Shown here in pieces: positions 22,301-34,276 of a stretch of DNA of 64,000 bases; position 1 is the stretch's first letter, and each line of letters starts with the position of its first letter. The position numbers and the translations under genes are program-made. The DNA lies in contig CM044862.1 of the NCBI GenBank assembly GCA_024500155.1, forward strand, positions 24,636,501 through 24,700,500, in the 5' to 3' direction. The notes beneath the pieces are model-generated. The model made no database searches. It saw only the letters and a list, made by a program, of their open reading frames with translations, and was not told the DNA's origin. This DNA comes from Chenopodium formosanum (lineage: Eukaryota > Streptophyta > Magnoliopsida > Caryophyllales > Amaranthaceae).

Positions 22301-22830
22301 AAATGCCATCTTACTCCAAGTTCCTCAAGGATATTCTCACTAACAAGAGGAAGCTCAATGATGATCTTATCACCCTTCCACATCAAGTGAGTGCTCTTGT
22401 CCAGCATAAGATGCCCAAGAAGGAAAAAGACCCGAGAAGTTTCACTTTGCCGGTGAAAATTGGGAACATGGAAGCTAAGGGCGCCTTAGCCGATCTTGGA
22501 GCAAGTGTTAGTTAATCCCTCTATCCATTGCTCAAAAACTCAATATTTATATGATCCCTACAAGGAAGACAGTTTAATTGGCCAATCGATCGGTGAAATT
22601 ACCTTGTGGAGAGCTTGAGGATGTTCCAATTCAAGTGGGACACATCTACGTGCCTTATGACTTTGTAGTGATTGATATGGAGGAAGATGTTAACACTCCT
22701 TTGATTTTGGGACGTGAAGCTCTTAAAACTTTGGGGGCGGTCATCAATTGCAAGAACAACATCATCACTTGTGAAGTGGCCGATGAAAAGATTGTCTTTG
22801 AATTTTCTAAGTTGCCCAAGACCTCCATGG
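22300..22830 (+). pseudogene. Ath-1 protease
   Basis: Aspartic protease region: FTLPVKIGNMEAKGALADLGASVS (about 22440-22515) holds the active-site block, here DLGA rather than the usual D-S/T-G. It is broken by a frameshift near 22512 and an in-frame TAA near 22575. The open frame resumes at 22578 (NRSVKLPCGELEDVPIQVG). The flap and C-terminal block are recognisable (FVVIDMEEDVNTPLILGRE, about 22665-22720). Confidence 0.75.
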
Positions 22831-24620
22831 TTGAAAAATGCTATAGAGTTGATGTTGTGAATGAGGAGCTAGATCGCTTGGGGAGGGTCGTGATGAGGCC
22901 TCAAGATCCAATGATAGAAGCCCTTACATGCAAAGAAGAGTTCCACTCTCAAGAGGCTAAAGAAATTGTCATGGAAATGGAGGAATCCTCAAAGGAGGAA
23001 GTTGAACAACAAGTTGAGACCGAGCTTGAATCCAAGGAGGAGAAATTGGAGGAGAGTTCTAAGCCTCCTCCCAAGGTAGAAATCAAGCCCCTTCCCCCTT
23101 CTTTGAAATATGCTTTTCTTGATAAGGAGGGAAAATACCTTATTATTGTCAATGCTACCCTAGATGGTGTTAATTTGGAAAAACTTCTTGATGTTTTAAG
23201 AAAATATAGGGATGTGATAGGGTATAGCATTGATGATATCAAATGTATTAGCCCTTCTTTATGCATGCATCGTATTCATATTGAAGATGATCATTCTACC
23301 TCCATTGAACCTCAAAGAAGGTTGAACCCCCACCTTCAAGAGGTTATGAAGAAAGAAATTTTGAAACTACGTGAGACGGGCATCATCTATGCTATCTCCG
23401 ATAGCAAATGGGTTAGCCCGATTCATGTAGTTCTAAAGAAGGGTGGGATGACCATAATCAAGGATGAAAAGGGAGAGGAAATCTCCACCCGGACGGTGAC
23501 TGGGTGGAGAATGTGCATTGATTATAGGAGATTGAACAAAAACAACAAGAAATATCATTTTCCTCTCCCTTTCATGGACCAAATGTTTGAAAGGCTTTCT
23601 AACCATGCTTTCTTTTGTTTCTCGGATGGGTATTCTGGATTTTTCCAAATCCCTATCCATCCAAGTGATCAAGATAAAACTACTTTCACATGTCCATATG
23701 GGACATTTGCATACCGAAGAATGTCATTCAAATTATGCAATACTCCCTCTACTTTTCAAAGATGCATGACTTTCATTTTCTTTGAGATGCTTGAAAAATA
23801 AATTGAGGTTTCCATGGATGATTTTAGTGTTGGTGGATCGTCTTTTGACACTTGTCTTTTTAACCATGAAAAAGTTTTGAAAAGGCGTCAAGAGACGAGT
23901 TTGGTTTTAAATTGGGAAAAGTGCCACTTTATAGTTGAGGAGGCATTGTCTTCGGCCATAAGGTTTCAAAAAATGGCATTGAACTTGATCCGGCCAAGGT
24001 TTCGGTGATTGAAAAGTTGCCCCCTCCTACCTCCATCATGGGGGTACGGGTTTTTCTTGGGTATGCTGGTTTTTACCGGAGGTTTATCAAAGATTTTTCT
24101 TCAATCGCCAAACCTTTGACCGAATTGCTCAAAAAAGAGGTTGTTTTTTACTTCACTGAGGCTTGCCTTGAGGCGTTTTGTAATCTCAAGGAAGCTCTCA
24201 TTTCTTCTCCCGTTGTGCAAGCTCCGGATTGCAGCTTGCCTTTTGAGCTAATGTGCGATGCTAGTGACTCTGCATTAGGTGCTGTTCTTGGTCAAAAGAA
24301 ACAAGGAAAATCATGTGTCATCTACTACGCATGTAGGACTCTAGATGAGGCTCAAAGGAATTACATAATAACGGAGAAAGAGATGTTAGCGGTAGTGTTT
24401 GCATTCGATAAGTTTCGGTCCTATCTCATATGCTCAAAAGTTATCGTGTACACGAATCACATCACGGTGCGCTATCTCATGACCAAGAAAGAAGCAAAGC
24501 CTTGCTTGATCCGTTGGGTTCTCTCTCTCCAAGACTTTCAAATGGAAATGAGGGACAAAAAAGGAGCGGAGAACTATGTAGCGGATCATTTGTCTAGGCT
24601 ACCATTTGAGAACAAGGAGG
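22830..24620 (+). pseudogene. Ath-1 reverse transcriptase and RNase H
   Basis: Glu-rich linker (22960-23080), then reverse transcriptase from about 23150: GWRMCIDYRRLNK (about 23500), the QIP.HP..Q.KTTFTCPYGTFAYRRM block (23650-23730) and the catalytic MDD at 23814-23822, preceded by Ser instead of Phe/Tyr. An in-frame TAA lies just before it (23799) and a frameshift near 23943. RNase H runs to 24602: CDASDSALGAVLG (about 24255), EKEMLAVVFAFDKF, and ADHLSRL (about 24582). In the VYTNH block (about 24448) the usual catalytic Asp is Asn. Copies the element RNA into DNA; this copy is inactive. Confidence 0.88.
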
Positions 24621-24769
24621 ATGTACCGATTAATGATGAGATAGGATTCGAGGCTCTCATGGCTTTGGTGTCAACTTCTACCCCTTGGTACGCGGATATA
24701 GCCAACTATCTTACGTGTGGAGTCGTTCCCCCGGAGTACTCTTCTCAACAAAAGAAAAGGTTTTCAAGG

Positions 24770-25979
24770 AAGTGAGAAGGTACTTTTGGAACGATCCATA
24801 CCTATTCAAGCAATGTGGAGATGGCCTTTATCGGAAGTGCGTTCCAGATCATGAAATTAAAGGTGTTCTTGAGCATTTCCACTCACTACCATGTGGAGGA
24901 CATGGTGGTGTTGACAAAATAGTGGCAAAAATCTCTCAATCTTTATTGTGGTGGCCGACGATGCATAGAGACGCCCACCAATTTGTTGTGCAATGTGATA
25001 GATGTCAAAGGAGCGGAGGCATTACCAAGAGGGACGAAATGCCCCAACAAAGTGTTTTAGAAGTTGAACCCTTCGATGTTTGGGGGTGGATTTTATGGGG
25101 CCTTTCATTTCTTCTTGTGGGAATCTATATATCTTGGTAACGGTCGATTATGTGACAAAATGGATTGAAGCCATACCCTCACCTACCGATGATCACAAGG
25201 TTGTGCTTAAGCTTCTAAAGAAGATCATTTTTTTTAGGTTTGGAGTTCCGAGGGTGCTAATTAGTGATGGGGGATCTCATTTCGCCAAAAATCAATTTGA
25301 AGCTCTTCTCAAGAGATATGGCGTTCATCACAAGGTTGGATTACCTTACCACCCTAAAACTCAAGGACAAGTGGAGGTCTCGAATTGTGAAATCAAAAAT
25401 CTTCTTGAAAGGATGGTGAACAAATCAAGGAAAGATTGGTCTCTCAAACTTGATGACACACTATGGGCTCTTAGGACGGCGTACAAGACTCCAATCGGCA
25501 CGACCCCCTATAGGTTGGTTTATGGAAAGGCTTGTCACTTGCCGGTTGAGTTAGAATACAAGGCTTGGTGGGCCATTAAAGAGCTCAATATGGATTTATC
25601 GTTGGCCGGTGAGAAGAGATTGCTTAAGCTCAATGAACTTGAAGATCTTAGAGATGATGCTTATGAGAGCTCAAGGTTATATAAGGAGAAGACCAAAAAG
25701 TGGCATGACCAACATATTCGAAACAAGAACTTTAAGGTTGGAGACAAGGTTTTTCTTTTCAACTCAAGGCTTCGTTTGTTTGTTGGTAAACTCAAATCAA
25801 AGTGGTCGGGTCCTTTTGTGATATCAAAGATTACTCCTTATGGCTCCTTTGAGTTAGATGCGGATGGTAACAAGTTTATGGTTAATGGTCATCGTTTAAA
25901 GCATTACTTTTGCAAGGAAGAAGTTGGTATCATCGAATGTATAATGCTTGATCCTTTGGATCCCAAGCCTCCCACTTGA
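24770..25979 (+). pseudogene. Ath-1 integrase
   Basis: HHCC zinc finger with HFHSLPCGGHGG and QCDRCQR (about 24876-25015). Catalytic core with VDFMGPF (about 25083), ISDGGSHF (about 25259) and GQVEVSN (about 25366), so D, D and E are all present. Then a C-terminal segment with GPFVISKITPYGSFEL and a GHRLKHYF end, stop at 25977-25979. One frameshift near 25080-25140 separates zinc finger and core; the core and C-terminus are otherwise open for 299 codons. Integrates the DNA copy into the genome. Confidence 0.88.
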
Positions 25980-28751
25980 AGAATTTTTGTCATGGTCAAG
26001 CTAGTGACCTCATAAAGAAGCGCTTCTCGGGAGGCAACCCGAGTTTCTAACTCCTTTCTATACTTCTTTTTAGAATATTCAGATTTCACTTTCTCCTTTT
26101 TGAATTTGAATTTGAATTTTATTTTTTTCACCTTTATGGTTGATAGGTGTTTGGATGATGAAGGAACAAGGATTTTCTATTTCGAATATGTAAGGATAAA
26201 TTGAATTTTACTTTGTGCGACCCTGTGCGCGACATCTGTGAGTTTGCGCGAAGGAACCAATGTGAAGTGTGCTGGCACGCAGGCACTGTCAGATCCCGCA
26301 CAAATTTATTCATAAATTAGAGCTCGAGGCAGAAAGTTTGCGCGACTTGCTGTGCGACCTCTATGCGGGCGCGTGTTCACTGTCAGAACCAGCACATATT
26401 TAATCAAAATTAGAGATACGAGACAGAGAGTTTGCGCGACCTAGTGCGCGACTTCTGTGCGGGCGCACAGCTCATCTGTGCGGGCGCGCATCTTACCTAT
26501 GCGGGCGCGCAGAGCTAGGAAAATCGGGTTTTAACCCTCTTCTTCCCGATTTGATCCTCATAATTTCGAAACCCAATTTTCATGCTCTCTTCTCTATCCT
26601 CACAAACCCAAACCCTAACCTTCAAATTTCACCCATTTCTCACAAATAGTTGGCCTCCGGGTTACTCCGGTGGTTGGGACCCACACGGCATCCCTCCGGA
26701 CGGTTTCTCTTACGACAACGAGGATGATGGAGATGATGATGAAGCCGGCCCTAGTGGCCACTAGCCCCCCTTGTTCTTTATGTCTCCCCTTTGCCCCCTC
26801 CCAATGTTTTAATTTGGCGCACCGCGGACGGTGCATTGTTTTAGTGTGGGGGGGGGGTGTGTAAGAGGCAAAGGGAAGTTTTTTTTATAGTGTGGGGGAA
26901 GGCTCGTCATCATGCTAGTGTGGGGGGAATTTCATTGTAGGTGGTAGAGCTCTCATGGTTCAGTTGGCTTTATCATGTTTTGATGTTGATTTATCTGCTT
27001 GATTGTGATGATTATGTCCCTGGTGATTTTGATAAGTTTTTTCCAATGAATTTTCAAGTGTTTGTGTAGGGTATGGTTCTCCCATGAGGAAAAATCCAAA
27101 CTCCCAATAGTCCAAACTTCCCTTAATCCAAATTTCTTTTAGTTTATTTTATTTTATTTCTATTTCTTCATTTTGTTTAAATTCTTAGTTTCTTTCTTTT
27201 ATTTTTAACTTTTTTTTATTTTATTTTTGTTTCATCTCAGTCGTTTCTTTCATTTTGGCTCACTTTTCAAGCTTGGAAATGGAGATAAAGGAAGTCAAAG
27301 GGCAATTCGAGCCCCCCTCGGTGAGATTGCATAATTTATCTTGTCTTCATTTCAAGCGGCATATGGTGAGACCTTTCCTCTCTTTTTATTTTCTTTTTCC
27401 TTGGGTGTTTAGCTTAGGTTTAGCTTAGGAAGAAGTTGAATGGTTCGAGGATGTTTGCTTTTGGTTCTATGGATCGTGGGATCGTTGATGTTGTTATCGA
27501 ACGATCACTTGTATGGCGATTGGGATTTAATTAAATTATATGCCTCGGATGTGAACCTTTTTTATTTCTTCCTCTTTCTTTTGTTTTGTTTTCCCCTTTT
27601 TGTGTTACAAGCATAATATGTCAATTTGAAATAATTTTTGATGTGTAATTTGCTCACTCTTTTGGATTAGTTTGTCTCGATGTGTCTTTGAATGCTTATC
27701 TTCCCAGTTGTTGAGGGTTTGCACGGTTTGAGAATGCTTTGGGTTGAGTTAGACACATTGTAAGCTAAGGTAGCCCGGTTTAGAACTTTTGAGGACATTT
27801 GAACCCCTAGTTCACGGGAAAGTGGTAAGATGGTGTTGCTCTATATGGTGGATAGGATTCCCTTGGTTAGTATTTGCTATATTTCTTATCTCGTGTGAGC
27901 GTCATTTGTTCTAGCCTTCATCATTCTTGTGAGCGGCACTTAGGATCCTTAACTATGCATGTCTTAATCTTTGTGTTGGCGTCTAGCTCCCAAGATCGTG
28001 ACCATATAACTCTATAGGAGGAAGAGGGCATTTCTTCTCATTTTTCTTTGTTTTCTTTGTGTTTTGTTACAAATTTGGTTTTCATTTTTACATTCACCCT
28101 CTTGCTAACCAATTTGAGCCTTATTTTTCCTTTCTTGACTTAGCCATATTACAAACCTATCGGCCTATGTTCTACCAACCCTTGTAGTTAGTGAAGCATT
28201 GGCTTGTGAGGTTCGAGTTTGATAATGTTGAAATTGAGCAAGAAAGTTGTGTAATTTGATTCAAATAAGGTTTTGAAAGGCTATTCATGAAAAGAGTACG
28301 CAAAAAGGCTTGGCAAGAAAGTTGAAACTCATGAAAACCAAGCAAACAAAAAAAAATGAAATGAAAAAGATTGAAGTAATGTGGTGTGGTTTGTTTTGAA
28401 AGGTTGTAAGTTTGAAGAATATCAATTCTTAGGATGTTCTTGAGAGATGGCCACTCTTATGCTTCACTTAAGAATTGCAACCAAAATTCTCAAATTGTTT
28501 CCCAACCATAACCCCTAGCCATGACATTACAACCCTACTTAAGACCCTTGGATTCTAGAGGTTTGTCTTTTTCAACCTTGAACATCTTTGAACGTGTTTT
28601 CCTTCTTTTAATTGAGAAAGATAAGTATTCTTTGGTGCATTTATTTGCAAATGAGTCCAAATTGAGCATTCCATTACCTTGAGGTTTGATTGGTTTTGCG
28701 AAAACCTTGTCATGTTATGTTTGTTGTGTTTGTCTTTTTGTTCCGGTTTTC
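25980..28751 (+). other. Ath-1 region between integrase and 3' LTR
   Basis: Holds a second GC-word array (26216-26512), a 60-codon ORF (26582-26764: Ser/Thr/Gln-rich start, PPGYSGGWDPHG, acidic DDGDDDE end) of unknown role, and a stem-loop plus G-run module (26819-26857). Two further AGTGTGGGGG tracts follow (26889 and 26916), then T-rich non-coding sequence. Frames at 28555-28888 on either strand look accidental. No env-like protein is recognised. Confidence 0.6.
26819..26857 (+). promoter_or_regulatory. Internal stem-loop plus G-run in Ath-1
   Basis: GCACCG-CGGA-CGGTGC stem-loop (26819-26834), 13 nt spacer, then a run of 10 G preceded by TAGTGT. It resembles the module before the 3' LTR (28752-28790) but lies 1.9 kb upstream. 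Confidence 0.6.
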
Positions 28752-28790
28752 CTTGCTTGAGGACAAGCAAGAGGCAAGTGTGGGGGATTT
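28752..28790 (+). promoter_or_regulatory. Stem-loop and polypurine tract of Ath-1
   Basis: CTTGCTTG-AGGA-CAAGCAAG, a perfect 8-bp stem with loop AGGA (28752-28771), 10 nt spacer, then GGGGGATTT directly before the 3' LTR at 28791. Confidence 0.85.
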
Positions 28791-30445
28791 TGATGAGTGG
28801 CATTTATGCCACTCTTTTATCCTTTTTCTCTAAGGATTCTCCCCTCATTTGCACTTATTTGACCCTTTTTCTAAGCATTTTTAGTTAGATTTGCTTCCTC
28901 TTTTCTTTTCTCCTTTATCTTCCCTTTTCTTAGTCTTCTCGCTTTGTTTTTATTTTTATTTCCATGCTTTTTTTTGTAGGTATTATGTGCCGAAAGAAAG
29001 AGGATATCAAGAAGCCAAGCTAACTTTTGAGCGCGAGGTGTTGTGCGGCTACTGTGCGGGCGCGCATGTTTGGCTGTGCGGGCGCGCAGCCCTGTCAGAA
29101 CTCGCACAGCCAAACTGAAGAAAGAGAGCCTAACCAGAGAGTTTGTGCCACTTTCTGTGCGTCTTCTGTGCAGGCGCACACACCTGATGCGCGGGCGCGC
29201 AGGCCTACTATGCAGGCGCGCTTATTTTACCCGTACCCTCAAAGTTGCGGCCGCACACTACGCTGAGAGGGCGCACACACCTACTGCGCGGGCGCACAAA
29301 TGTCATGTGCGGGCACGCACGGCTGGGTTTCTGATTTATTTGCGCCTTGTTGTCCAAGTCTCTTTCTTTTGGGGGAGCCACATACATATAGACGGGACTC
29401 TTTGTAATAAAAAGACACTTAGGACTAATTCCATAGAACATTAGCCTAATCTAGAGAGAGAAAATAGATTATTATTCAAGCATCCATTATTGTATTCAAC
29501 TTTGCTCAAGTTTTAATCTTCCATCAATCAAGCAAGTATCCAAGTTTTCATCTTTCTTAAGTCCTTTCTTTAGTAATCTCTTCTCCTTTCCTTTAATATT
29601 ATTTATTTGTTTTATTGTTACATATTTTTGTCAATCTTATTAGTTTATCTAGTTATTATTGATTTCATTGATTTCAATCATGTTTTGTTTTGAGTCTCTT
29701 GAGTTTATTTCTAGTTTTGATATTATGTTTAATCTCCCTTCTCTAGGCTAAACTTTTAGCTAGGGGAAGGGGGTGGAAGATATGATTTGATATTGGATGA
29801 ATGATGATGGTTGGATTGAACTTATGCCATATATTGATGAAAGACATGATTTTTATTAGCTTGGGATTATTGTTGCACTGTATTTGAAGTTTTCTAGTTT
29901 AAATGCATGAAAGTGATTTGAACTAGATTAGGATCACCTCTATTTTAATGATTGCATGAGAATGAGTTATTAAAGTGGAGTTTTTATGGATTGTGCTTCT
30001 TTATTCTCTTGATTTGATTGTAACTAATAGGATGCATGAGAATGATCCTTATTAGTGTAGACTTCTTTCATTGATTTGCCTAGACTATGGCATGAGAATG
30101 AATTGTTTAGGTAGAACCTTGTGTTCTTGGGCATATGTTTCATGATAATCACCATTATTCTCCTCTTTCTAATCATATTGGACACCCTTGTATCCCTAGC
30201 GTCATTTTCTATTGATTTTAATCATCATTTTCTTGCTTACTTGTAGTTTTAGTGTTCAACTCAACAAAACCAACAAAAACAATCCCCTTTTCACTCTTTC
30301 ATTAGTGATATTTGATGTTGATTTAGCGTGCTTTCCTAGTGGTTTGACCCTTTACTTGCCACTAACTAGTTTAGTGTAGGTTTAGGTATTATAAATGATT
30401 AATTTGGTCAGGGTAGTAGCTTAATGACCTATCTATCCGTGATCA
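28791..30445 (+). repeat. 3' LTR of Ath-1 (1655 bp)
   Basis: Starts TGATGAGTGGCATTTATGCC and ends ATCCGTGATCA, followed by the target duplication AGAAG. The frame 29043-29444 reads through the GC array and is not considered a gene. Confidence 0.93.
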
Positions 30446-31719
30446 AGAAGCTAGTTCTTCGTTCTACAATAGGAACAAGTACTTTGACACTGAAAAGTTT
30501 GCTCCTTCCTCAGGACTTGTTTTACTAGAAAAGTTCGTAGCTACAGACTTGCCAATATTAAAGGTGACCAATAATCCACAAAATCACTTAATGTGTTTTA
30601 CTGGCATTATGGCACTAAAGGTAGTTGATTCTAAGCTTTATGCCTTGACTTTCCCTTTATCACTAGACTCAACCACAAGAGAGTGGTACTATGAGCTAGA
30701 TCCAAAATTTAAAGCAACATGGGAAGATGTAGTTACGTTTCGGCTTTCATCACCAAATACGAGAGTAACTTAGAGTTCAAGCAACTTTACGTGAACTCGA
30801 GATGCTTAAGCAAGGCGACGATGAAGGTTTCCTTGATTTCTATGGTAGATGGAGAGAAAAGGCGGCCCACCTTGCCCACGGGCCTCCTGAACTCGAATTA
30901 GTAAAAAATTCATTGACAACTATCATGAAAAGTACAACAAACATCTACGTTACCTTGGTCAAGACACTTTTCAAAAGGTCTATTCTGTGGCTACTAGGAT
31001 TGAAGATGATCTTGCTAAATAAAAAGCAAACAAACCTCATTATCATCATCAACCTAAAAATAACTACAAGAAGGGGAATGATAATGCATCCTCCTTTATT
31101 GACGTATTTGCGACTTCCACGCAATACAATAACACAAATCGATATGATGATCCTAGAAAAAGATGAACAAAAGAGTGTAAATTTACTCCATTTCCTGTAA
31201 GCTATAAAGAATTGTTAGAAAAATTAACTGAAAAAGGCTTACATTCCCCTAACAGGGCCAACACCACCCACTCCACCAGAAATGAGGTTTCCTCAAAGGA
31301 ATGGTAGTGCTTATTGTGCTTATCATAGAGGCGTTGGACACGATACTGAACGTTGCTATGTTCTAAAGCAGAAGATACAAGATTTAGTAAACGATAGGAA
31401 AATTCCCACGCCTAAACCTAACAATAATGCATCCCCCTTAGGGGTGTTTCACATCGATAAAGACCATATGGGAAGTGATACGTTCAACCCTTTGAACTAT
31501 ATCACACCCATAGGAGAGCCTCTATCCACAATACTCATAGGGGAAACTAATGAAGTATGTGGACTATGGGACAACGACTTTCAAGACTTATATGTCTCTA
31601 AGTATGCCGCCGTCCCACCTCCATCTTGTTTGCAAAATGAAATAAATGGAGCGCTTGATTGGGATCATTTCTGGGGGGGAATCTCAGATTTATCAAATCT
31701 CTCCTTGGATGAACAATGA
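30446..31719 (+). pseudogene. Tat-H gag, main part
   Basis: Gag core recognisable through KVTNNPQNHLMCFTGIMALK (about 30567), REWYYELDP (30681), TWEDVVT (30718) and, in another frame, WREKAAHLA (30850). A zinc-knuckle-like segment YCAYHRGVGHDTERCYVL lies near 31315. Several frameshifts separate these blocks, and the 145-codon frame 31282-31719 is the longest intact piece. The acidic, Pro-rich C-terminal part is typical of Tat gag-protease linkers. Confidence 0.75.
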
Positions 31720-32574
31720 CATCAAGCACAAATCATGGAGCATCTTGAAATGGAGGCACATCCAAAGCCTCTAGAAGAAAGTTGGTTTATGGGTCCTACG
31801 ACTAACCCAAATGAGATAGATCATTTAACTCGTTCTGGGTGAGTCTACCAAGCACCACAACCAAATGGATCTTCGACCACACAAAAATCAAACTCAAGGT
31901 CAAATGCAAAATACAATACCACCTCCACTTGAGGTGGAAGATCCATTGGTCAAACAACTTTGCCAATCCAAGGCGAATGTTAGCATTTGGGAACTCCTGA
32001 GTACTTCTAAAGAACATAGGAATTCTCTCATGAACACGCTCTAATGGCTTTGTCTGTAAGCACAGACACAACCCCTCAGAACCTTGTTAGCTTTCTTACT
32101 AGCGGGAAATCCGACAAGTCAATTTTTTTCACTAGTGATGATTTGCCTTTAAAAGAAACTACCCACAACAATGCGTTATACTTGACTGTGGGATGCAAGG
32201 GATACAATATCCCTCTAACTTTGGTAGACAATGGGTCGGTTGTAAACGTATGCCCATTACAAACGGCAAAATACTTAGGCCTAAATCCAGGAAAAGATTT
32301 CCAATCAACAAAACAAAGCATTAGGGCCTATGACAATTCAAGAAAATTAGTGTGTGGAACTGTTAAACTACCAATTACCACATGCCCAATTCAAAAGATG
32401 GTTGAATACCATGTTATGGACATAAAACCTACATTCAATCTTTTACTTGGACATCCTTTGATACATGAGCTTGGTGCAATACCATCCTCACTTCATCAAA
32501 TGATTAGGTTGAACTATCAAGGGCTTCCTATGACTATACATGCTTCTCCACTCAAAATAGCAATAAATGATTAA
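31720..32574 (+). pseudogene. Tat-H protease
   Basis: Frame 32044-32574 holds LTLVDNGSVVNVCPL (about 32215) with the catalytic Asp, IRAYDNS (about 32320) and FNLLLGHPLIHELGAIPS (about 32434), the standard blocks of the Tat protease. Upstream, 31720-32040 is linker with stops. Ends with TAA at 32572; the polyprotein frame continues afterwards. Confidence 0.8.
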
Positions 32575-34276
32575 TCACTCTTAGAAATAAACCATGATAA
32601 TGATGAAGAGGACATGTGGGGATTTCCCATGGAGCCAATCTTCACAATCAAAATGGAAGAAGACTTGGAAGAACCATTCAAGCTTGATCTATATTCCACT
32701 CGGATAGTAAACAACATCTTGCTCAAGAGTAATTACTTTCCTGGGATGCCTTTGGGAATAGGAATGAAGAAATCTCTCTTACTTCCTATCCCAAAGAAAA
32801 GCTTCTCCTTTGGATTGGGATATAAACCAACCAAAGAAGAATTGGAGTCTCACGATGCAAAAAACAAAGCACGTAGAGACAATAATAAGAAAGGGATAAT
32901 CACTTTACTCCCATCCTATCAATAAACCCTTAATGGACAATTCATTAGGGAGGGAGAAGATTACCCATGCTATGACTTTCCGGAACACTTAGTTTTGGAA
33001 GGAATAAAAAAACCTGGATTTGAAATATTTCATGATTGCTACTTCTTAGATGACGATCTTAGCATCGTTAAATCAAAACATTCAACTCTAGGGTGCTATG
33101 ATGGGCAAGCATTTATATTGCTATTTAGACTAGAACAAAATCATGTCGCAATAATGACCAATCAAAACGCCATTCAAGATGAAGCCTTTGACCCAACCTC
33201 GTGGATCACCCCTTCAAACGAAACTTTAGAGAATGGATGGAGGAAATCTTTTAAATGGATCAATCACAAAGGCGATAAACTGAAGATCGTCACAGGCGAA
33301 GGGAAGATGTTTGAAGAATCGGACGATGAATCAATTGTAGACTCTAGGGAAGCTGAAAATTTAGGCCTTGTGGCCATTACTGAGTCTTTATTTTCTAGCT
33401 CTAAGGACGAAGATCCCAAAAAGGATTCTTCTCTTGAGGTACTCTCTTTTAATTTTAATAATATGAGCTCTATTTCCGAGTATATGTCTTCTCTTGAATC
33501 TTTCGAATGCTATAACAATCAATCTAATTAAGATGATAACATTAATAAATTTGTTTAACTAATGAATGAACAAGAACAAAAGAATCCTGTCACTGAAGAA
33601 ACTGAAATAGTTAATATGGGAACTAGCAAAAATAAGAGAGAAGTCAAAATTGGCTTAACTTTAAATCCGGAAGAGCGATCGACCCTCATATCGACGCTCA
33701 AAGAATTCGAAGACGTGTTTGCTTGGTCATACAAGGACATGCCTGGAATAGATAGGGAAATCGCTAAACATACCATTCCCTTAAACCCTACTCTTAAACT
33801 AGTAAAACAAAAACTTTGACGAATGAAACCTGATGTCGCATTAAAAATAAAAGAAGAAGTACAAAAATAGTTAAACACCGGTTTTATTCGCGTATGTAAT
33901 TATCTAGAATGGGTAGCAAACATCGTTCCAGTCCCTAAAAAGGATGGACGAGTTCGCATGTATGTCGACTTTAGGGATCTTAATAAAGCTAGCCCTAAAG
34001 ACGATTTTCCTCTACCACATATTGATATATTGGTAGATAACTCAGTTAAACATGCGTTGTTATCCTTTATGGATGGATACGCAGGTTACAACCAAATTTT
34101 AATGGAAAAAGAAGATGAAGAAAAGACATGTTGTATTACCCCTTGGGGTACGTATTGCTACACAGTCATGCCATTTGGTTTAAAAAATGCAGGAGCTACG
34201 TAACAAAGAACGGCTACGACTCTCTTGCATGATTTTATGCATAAAGGAATAGAAGTATATGTGGATGATATGATCG
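32575..34276 (+). pseudogene. Tat-H protease-RT linker and reverse transcriptase, N-terminal part
   Basis: Linker frames 32614-32925 and 32995-33531 (acidic, Ser-rich end) correspond to the linker of Ogre-M at 46271-46720. Reverse transcriptase from 33562: EFEDVFAWSYKDMPG (about 33700), VDFRDLNKASPKDDFPLPH (about 33961), MPFGLKNAG (about 34168) and the catalytic YVDDM at about 34258-34272. In-frame stops at about 33817, 33868 and 34201. Split by Ogre-M just after YVDD. Confidence 0.85.

Larger units (their letters stand above)
18703..30445 (+). mobile_element. Ath-1: full-length Athila-type LTR retrotransposon (11.7 kb)
   Basis: LTRs at 18703-20339 and 28791-30445, perfect target duplication AGAAG (18698-18702 and 30446-30450), tRNA-Asp type primer site, gag-protease-RT-RNase H-integrase in order, then 2.8 kb without recognisable coding, stem-loop, polypurine tract and 3' LTR. 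The reverse transcriptase context MDDFSV and the primer site place it in Athila. No env-like frame is seen where Athila elements may have one. All coding domains carry stops or frameshifts. Confidence 0.93.

Noticed and set aside
26582..26764. 60-codon ORF as a possible env-like gene of Ath-1
   Set aside because: No signal peptide or membrane segment, too short, and no resemblance to Athila env-like proteins. Mentioned only as part of the 3' internal region.
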